Source: an uncultured Nitratifractor sp.
GTDB taxonomy: Bacteria; Campylobacterota; Campylobacteria; Campylobacterales; Sulfurovaceae
Reading direction: 5' to 3'
Assembly (NCBI GenBank): GCA_947311565.1
Contig: CAMZLH010000039.1
Location: forward strand, 1-39,495
Length of the DNA: 39,495 nucleotides
In this document: positions 35,591-39,495 of the stretch, in pieces
Numbering within the stretch: position 1 is the stretch's first letter
How the letters are laid out: every line of letters begins with the position of its first letter
Program-made: the position numbers and the translations under genes
The notes under the pieces: generated by a model
What the model was told of the DNA's origin: nothing
Seen by the model: the letters and a program-made list of their open reading frames with translations, nothing else
The model's database searches: none

Positions 35591-35610
35591 TAGAGTAATA
35601 TTCTACTCTA
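35591..35610 (+). terminator. Hairpin between nusA and tRNA-Arg
   Basis: TAGAGTA (35591-35597) / TACTCTA (35604-35610), a perfect 7-base stem with a 6-base loop. Downstream is AATTTATTAG, only a weak T-tract, and the tRNA begins 10 bases later. It may end nusA transcription partly or mark a processing point. Confidence 0.45.
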
Positions 35611-35619
35611 AATTTATTA

Positions 35620-35696
35620 GCACTCTTAGCTCAGCTGGATAGAGCATCTGATTGCGGTTCAGAAGGTCACAGGTTCGAATCCTGTAGAGTGTACCA
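35620..35696 (+). tRNA. tRNA-Arg, anticodon GCG
   Basis: A complete cloverleaf of 77 nt including an encoded CCA. The acceptor stem is GCACTCT / AGAGTGT (first pair G-U), with discriminator A. The D arm is GCTC-AGCTGGATA-GAGC, with A20, an arginine identity base. The anticodon arm is TCTGA-TTGCGGT-TCAGA and the T arm ACAGG-TTCGAAT-CCTGT. The anticodon is GCG (reads CGC and CGU), where most bacteria carry ACG that is edited to inosine. It follows nusA. Arginine codons in these genes are mostly AGA, so this is a rarely used isoacceptor. Confidence 0.92.
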
Positions 35697-35887
35697 CCCC
35701 TCATTTTAACACTTTTTTTGATTAATTAAAAATTTAACTAAAGATATTAATATTAACTATTGTAAAATTTATTAAAAAAATAGGCTTTTAATTAAGTAGT
35801 AAGAAATTTAAGTAGATATTTTCTATAAGATCTACATAGACTTAGATATACTACTCACAGAAGAGGTCAATTACTAAAGGCATATAT
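35697..35887 (+). promoter_or_regulatory. Leader of the gmk operon
   Basis: AT-rich gap of 191 bases with no gene. TATACT at 35847-35852 (TTAGATATACTAC) is a plausible -10 about 36 bases before the receiver-like gene, and AAAGG is just before its ATG. A T-run after the tRNA (near 35708-35720) may end tRNA transcription. Confidence 0.35.
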
Positions 35888-36457
35888 ATGAATATTTTAG
35901 TGTTAAGCTACTCTACTGTAGTTAAAGAGCTTTTAAAGATGGTATTTAAAGATATTACTACTTGTGAAGCTAGCTCATTAGATGAGGTAGATGGAGATAG
36001 TTATAGTGCCATTTTTATAGATGACTCTCTATCGGATTTAGATGAAGTAGTAGATGAAATTATCAATAATTTTAGTTATACTAAATTAGTATTAATTGGT
36101 TCAGACTCTAATCTAGAAGATAGGGTAGATATATCTATACAAAAACCCTTTTTGCCAAATGAGTTAAAAGATATATTAACAGATATAGAAGAGAGCTCTA
36201 AAAATAGTAAAGAGACAAATATTCTAAATAAGATTGAGATTGATAGAATAAAAGAGTTAATGAGCTTAGATGAAGTGAGAAACAGTAGCTCTTTTGTTGA
36301 TCTACTAGAGAGGAAAGAGAGTTTAAACTTAAAGAGTAAAGGTGCAAAAGAGATGCTTTTTGAGCTATCTACTCTAGATCAAAAAGAGTTAAAAAATTTA
36401 TTAAAGGGTGCAAAAGTCTCTATTAAAATTAAGTTTAAAAGTAGCGATAATGAGTAG
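35888..36457 (+). CDS. Degenerate receiver-like protein upstream of gmk
   Basis: 189 residues. The first ~100 look like a response-regulator receiver fold: the beta strands MNILVLSYS and SAIFIDDSL, with D45/D46 at the usual phosphorylation position, LVLIGSDSN and IQKPF with K86 and P87. The acidic pair expected near residues 7-9 is replaced by S-Y-S, so magnesium binding and phosphorylation are doubtful. The second half is helical and charged, ending LLKGAKVSIKIKF. In H. pylori the gene next to gmk encodes the 'poly E-rich protein' HP0322. I infer a shorter relative. Its stop overlaps the gmk start by eight bases. Confidence 0.78.
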   Translation: MNILVLSYSTVVKELLKMVFKDITTCEASSLDEVDGDSYSAIFIDDSLSDLDEVVDEIINNFSYTKLVLIGSDSNLEDRVDISIQKPFLPNELKDILTDIEESSKNSKETNILNKIEIDRIKELMSLDEVRNSSSFVDLLERKESLNLKSKGAKEMLFELSTLDQKELKNLLKGAKVSIKIKFKSSDNE

Positions 36458-37061
36458 TGCCATATTAGTTCTTTCAGGTCCAAGTGGTGCTGGTAAAAGC
36501 ACAATTATAGATGCTGCTTCAAGTGAGATAGGAGAGTATTATTTCTCAGTATCTACAACAACTAGAGAAGCAAGAGATGGCGAAATAGATGGTGTAGATT
36601 ATAACTTTGTATCTAAAGATGAGTTTGAAAAAGGTATTGATGATGGTGATTTTTTAGAGTATGCAAAGGTGCATGATAACTACTATGGGACATCTTTAAA
36701 GCCTGTTAAAGAGGCTCTAAGTGCAGGAAAATTAGTTATTTTCGATATTGATGTTCAAGGTCATAGGCTTGTAAAAGAGGCAATGGGCGATAGAGTAGTA
36801 AGTGCATTTATTACACCACCGACACTAAAAGAGTTAGAGAGTAGACTCTATAGTAGAGGCAGTGATAATAGTGATATTATTGAAAAAAGAGTCCAAAATG
36901 CAAAAGATGAGATAAAAGCAATTGATGAGTATGACTATGTAATTATTAATGATAATATACAAAGAGCAAAAGAGAGTTTTGTATCTATTGCAAAAGCATC
37001 TAGATTAAAGTGGAGTAAGAGAAAAAGAGATGAGTTTGTAAAGGGGTGGCTTACACTCTAA
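36450..37061 (+). CDS. gmk: Guanylate kinase
   Basis: Phosphorylates GMP to GDP in nucleotide metabolism, 203 residues, the standard length. P-loop GPSGAGKS at 10-17, STTTREARDGEIDGVDY (GMP-binding) near 41-57, and DIDVQGHRLV near 103-112. I chose ATG 36450; an in-frame ATG-less extension upstream overlaps the preceding gene. It shares eight bases with the upstream receiver-like gene, so translation is coupled. It converges on and overlaps the NFACT gene by 11 bases. Confidence 0.95.
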   Translation: MSSAILVLSGPSGAGKSTIIDAASSEIGEYYFSVSTTTREARDGEIDGVDYNFVSKDEFEKGIDDGDFLEYAKVHDNYYGTSLKPVKEALSAGKLVIFDIDVQGHRLVKEAMGDRVVSAFITPPTLKELESRLYSRGSDNSDIIEKRVQNAKDEIKAIDEYDYVIINDNIQRAKESFVSIAKASRLKWSKRKRDEFVKGWLTL

Positions 37062-38391
37062 TTTCTACTCCCTCTTTAAGAACAGAAATTGTCTTATACT
37101 TATCGTACTCTACGCTAGAGCCCTCTTGTATCTTTACAAATTTTCGTTTAGTATAATCTACACTGTAATTCCCTGCCATCTGCGTAGTAAAATCAACACA
37201 TAGCTTTGCAGCAGATTGAATTAAACTATCTGGTAGGTTTTGTTTATCGGTTTTAATTATTACATGAGAGCCTGGTAGCTCTCTTGTGTGCATCCATATA
37301 TCATTACTCTTTGCAATAGATAGTAACTCTTGATTCTCTTTAGAGTTTCTACCAACCATTATTTTGTAGCCCTCTATCCAGAATAGCTCACCAACACTTA
37401 TCTTCTCTTTTTTCTGTTTTGATTTTGCCTGTTTTGGAGATAGCAACTCTATTTGGTCAATATCGGTAGAGTTCTCTATAGCACTTTTAATATTTTGATA
37501 AAAGTTTAATCTATCCTCTAAGTTAGCCCTCTCTATTTTTACATTTTTAGCTTTTCCTTTTGCCTTTTTATTTAAGTTAAAAAAGTATTCACTAATTCTA
37601 TTTTTAGTTATATTTTTTGGTAGTTTAATAGTTATCTCATTACCTTCAAAGTCGTAAGTTTTTAACTCTTTATCGTACTCTTTTATAAGGTGTAAATTTG
37701 CTAAAATTATATTTGCAATATTCTCATTTACTTTAGCCTCATCTTTTAACTGATTTTCATCTAATAAGCCTGCTAGTGCCTTTTGAAGTTTAGATATTTT
37801 TTTATTTACAGAGTTTAACTTGCCACTCTTTACACGATTTAACTCTTTGCTAAATATTTTAGTATACTCACTTTTAAGCATTGCCTCTACATCTTCTACA
37901 TCTCCACTAAATTTGCTCTTAAATGGCAAAAGCTCTTTTAGCTCTACTCCAGGCTTTACAACTCTGTAAGATTTAGAGCTATCTATATGGTGAAGTGCAT
38001 CTAAAATAACTCCATTATTATCTACTAAAATTAGGTTAGTATATTTACCTGTAAGCTCAAACCTAGCCTCTATTGCTAAATCTTTATACTGACTTTTTGG
38101 CTTTAGTTTAAACACAATCACTTTATCGTCGTTTGGTACATATATATCTAAAATCTTAGAGTGCGACAAAAGAGCATTTAGCTGAACATCAAAAGGAGCA
38201 TTGTAGTTATTTATTCGCTTAGCAGGTGCTTTGTATATAGTTGAGTTACCTCTCGTTAGCTCAAAAAATATAGAAAAATCTTGCCCAAAGTTTAGCTCTA
38301 CCACATTATTTGCAACTCTTCTTGCCCGTTTAATAAAGTTAAAGTTCTCTTTTAAATAGTTGGCAACTGCTTTTATCTCGTACTGTTTCAT
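37051..38391 (-). CDS. NFACT-family protein (RqcH-type)
   Basis: 446 residues. The N-terminal NFACT-N-like region (1-~180), a coiled-coil middle (~180-300; NSVNKKISKLQKAL) and the NFACT-R domain (~325-420) with GRNSKENQELL and DIWMHTRELPGSHVII are visible. Bacterial NFACT proteins include RqcH, which tags stalled nascent chains with alanine on 50S subunits, and surface fibronectin-binding proteins. No signal peptide is seen, which fits a ribosome-associated protein. At the position where B. subtilis RqcH has the Asp-Arg pair (D97-R98) needed for tRNA binding, this protein reads D89-K90 by eye alignment. The protein is shorter than RqcH (~570) because the middle helical part is reduced. Confidence 0.85.
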   Translation of the reverse strand: MKQYEIKAVANYLKENFNFIKRARRVANNVVELNFGQDFSIFFELTRGNSTIYKAPAKRINNYNAPFDVQLNALLSHSKILDIYVPNDDKVIVFKLKPKSQYKDLAIEARFELTGKYTNLILVDNNGVILDALHHIDSSKSYRVVKPGVELKELLPFKSKFSGDVEDVEAMLKSEYTKIFSKELNRVKSGKLNSVNKKISKLQKALAGLLDENQLKDEAKVNENIANIILANLHLIKEYDKELKTYDFEGNEITIKLPKNITKNRISEYFFNLNKKAKGKAKNVKIERANLEDRLNFYQNIKSAIENSTDIDQIELLSPKQAKSKQKKEKISVGELFWIEGYKIMVGRNSKENQELLSIAKSNDIWMHTRELPGSHVIIKTDKQNLPDSLIQSAAKLCVDFTTQMAGNYSVDYTKRKFVKIQEGSSVEYDKYKTISVLKEGVEIRV

Positions 38392-38483
38392 TTTTTACCT
38401 TCGGTGTGCTAAATGCTAAAGGCTTAAAGCTTTACATCGCTTTGTTCTTTTGGCTTTATGCTTTTTGCTAAAATCATTGCAAA

Positions 38484-38506
38484 ATTATACCTAAATTAGA
38501 TATAAT
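38484..38506. promoter_or_regulatory. Divergent -10 boxes of the NFACT gene and leuC
   Basis: TATAAT lies on the minus strand at 38484-38489 (towards the NFACT gene, about 93 bases away). On the plus strand TATAAT is at 38501-38506, 27 bases before leuC. AAGCTT/GCTTT repeats fill 38405-38460 and could form stems; I assign no function to them. Confidence 0.42.
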
Positions 38507-38532
38507 TGTGAAAAACTTTTAAAGGTATCAAG

Positions 38533-39495
38533 ATGGGTTTAACCATTACAGAGAAGATTTTTAGTGACCACACAGGGCGTGAAGTAAAGGCTGGAGAGAT
38601 TGTTAGAGTTCCTATAGATATGACAATTGGTAACGATATTACAACTCCAATTTCGATTAAAGCTTTTAAAGAGAGTGGGGCAAAAGAGTTGGCAAATCCA
38701 GATGCGTTTGCTATTGTTATGGATCACTACATTCCAGCAAAAGATATTGCAAGTGCAAATCAGGCAAAGATTAGTCGTGATTTTGCTTATGAGCATAACT
38801 TAAAGCACTTTTTTGATGAGAAAGATATGGGAATAGAGCACGCACTTTTGCCACAAAAAGGGCTTGTAATACCAGGTGATGTAATTATTGGAGCAGACTC
38901 TCACACCTGCACACACGGAGCTTTAGGAGCATTCTCTACAGGTATGGGAAGCACAGATATATCATTTGCAATAATAACAGGTGGCAATTGGTTTAAAGTG
39001 CCAGAGTCTATTAAGGTAGAGCTAACTGGCAAACCAGGTAAACACCTTTATGGGAAAGATATTATATTAGAAGTTATTAGAATTTTAGGCGTAGATGGCG
39101 CACTGTATAAAGCTTTAGAGTTTACAGGCGAGGGGCTAAAACACTTAAATATGTCAGATAGATTTAGCATCTGCAACATGGCAATAGAAGCAGGGGCGAA
39201 GAGTGGAATTATTGCAGTAGATGAGATAACAAAAGAGTATTTAGAGCAAGTAGCAAAAGAGAACGGTAGCTTAAGAGCCGAGCCAAAGGAGTTCTACTCA
39301 GACGATAATGCAACTTATTGCCAAACAATAACAATAGATTTAAGCACACTTTCGCCTGTAATTGCCTACCCATTTTTACCAGAAAACGGCAAACCAATAG
39401 AGAGAGCAGTAGCAGACGATATAAAAATAGACCAAGTAATGATAGGAAGCTGCACAAACGGAAGATTAGAAGACCTTGAAATTGCAGCAAAGATA
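38533..39495 (+). CDS. leuC: 3-isopropylmalate dehydratase large subunit, 5' part
   Basis: Leucine biosynthesis: isomerises 2- to 3-isopropylmalate with LeuD. The frame is open from ATG 38533 to the window end, 321 codons. The N-terminus MGLTITEKIFSDHTGREVKAG is typical of the ~420-residue LeuC type. IGADSHTCTHGALGAFSTGMGSTD (residues ~118-141) is the aconitase-family signature, and GSCTNGR (near residue 307) holds one [4Fe-4S] ligand. The other two cysteines lie beyond the edge. AAAGGTATCAAG precedes the start, and a TATAAT lies upstream. Confidence 0.95.
   Translation, partial: MGLTITEKIFSDHTGREVKAGEIVRVPIDMTIGNDITTPISIKAFKESGAKELANPDAFAIVMDHYIPAKDIASANQAKISRDFAYEHNLKHFFDEKDMGIEHALLPQKGLVIPGDVIIGADSHTCTHGALGAFSTGMGSTDISFAIITGGNWFKVPESIKVELTGKPGKHLYGKDIILEVIRILGVDGALYKALEFTGEGLKHLNMSDRFSICNMAIEAGAKSGIIAVDEITKEYLEQVAKENGSLRAEPKEFYSDDNATYCQTITIDLSTLSPVIAYPFLPENGKPIERAVADDIKIDQVMIGSCTNGRLEDLEIAAKI

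Noticed and set aside
36408-36449. Upstream start for gmk
   Set aside because: It lies within the receiver-like gene, with no ribosome site; the ATG at 36450 gives the standard guanylate-kinase N-terminus.
38405-38460. GCTTT/AAGCTT-rich segment between the NFACT gene and leuC as a repeat family
   Set aside because: Similar words occur at 8429-8475 and 20374-20390, but they are short, imperfect and of low complexity; no defined repeat unit could be aligned.
38539-39490. Two minus-strand open frames near the right edge
   Set aside because: Both are antisense to leuC, whose plus-strand frame is open for 321 codons with family signatures.

Overview
The window is a compact, AT-rich stretch of bacterial chromosome that reads as Campylobacterota (the former Epsilonproteobacteria). 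The signs are AGA-dominated arginine codons, -10 boxes preceded by TTTTGC, an HP0268-family nuclease beside miaB, a short poly-E-rich-protein relative just upstream of gmk, an MqnP-type prenyltransferase (futalosine menaquinone route), and the usual gene lengths for this phylum. TRAP uptake and YeeE/YedE sulfur-transport genes would suit a free-living or host-associated sulfur-metabolising relative of Sulfurimonas or Sulfurovum. That genus-level guess is inference.

Positions 1-2185 are an accessory scar. They hold the first codons of an IS5-like transposase running off the left edge, a secreted protein cut off by an old IS481-type remnant, and an apparently intact IS481-family element (843-1856) beside that remnant. 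About 330 bp of empty AT-rich DNA follow. The chromosomal core begins at valS (minus strand, 4801 to 2186).

Positions 5001-7225 hold an unknown protein, a LysE-type exporter and an unknown membrane protein. Positions 7339-10325 are a complete TRAP transporter, dctP-dctQ-dctM, with two hairpins between P and Q. Positions 10501-12011 are two YeeE/YedE half-transporters plus a small membrane-anchored protein. Each of these three proteins has exactly one cysteine, the main candidate here for something undescribed. A Sel1-repeat protein follows.

From 12866 to 17538 lie a uracil-DNA-glycosylase-like gene, mqnP and pssA (one minus-strand operon), miaA on the plus strand, and yidD and lnt on the minus strand. 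Divergent from lnt is yajC-secD-secF-dacB-dapC plus an unknown gene (17552-23537). Membrane-protein insertion, lipoprotein maturation, Sec export and cell-wall functions are therefore gathered in one place. The minus-strand genes ycaO, a DJ-1/PfpI gene and a HIT gene follow (23544-26126).

From 26221 the operon pheS-pheT-aroA-ispH runs with 4-base or 20-base overlaps. It ends in a small zinc-ribbon gene that seems to start at AUA. A Xer-type recombinase, miaB and the HP0268-family gene lie on the minus strand. nusA, a tRNA-Arg with a GCG anticodon, a degenerate receiver protein and gmk lie on the plus strand. The window closes with an NFACT (RqcH-type) gene and the first 321 codons of leuC. 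Most convergent gene pairs overlap or are separated by a few bases. No rRNA genes and no CRISPR array were seen.
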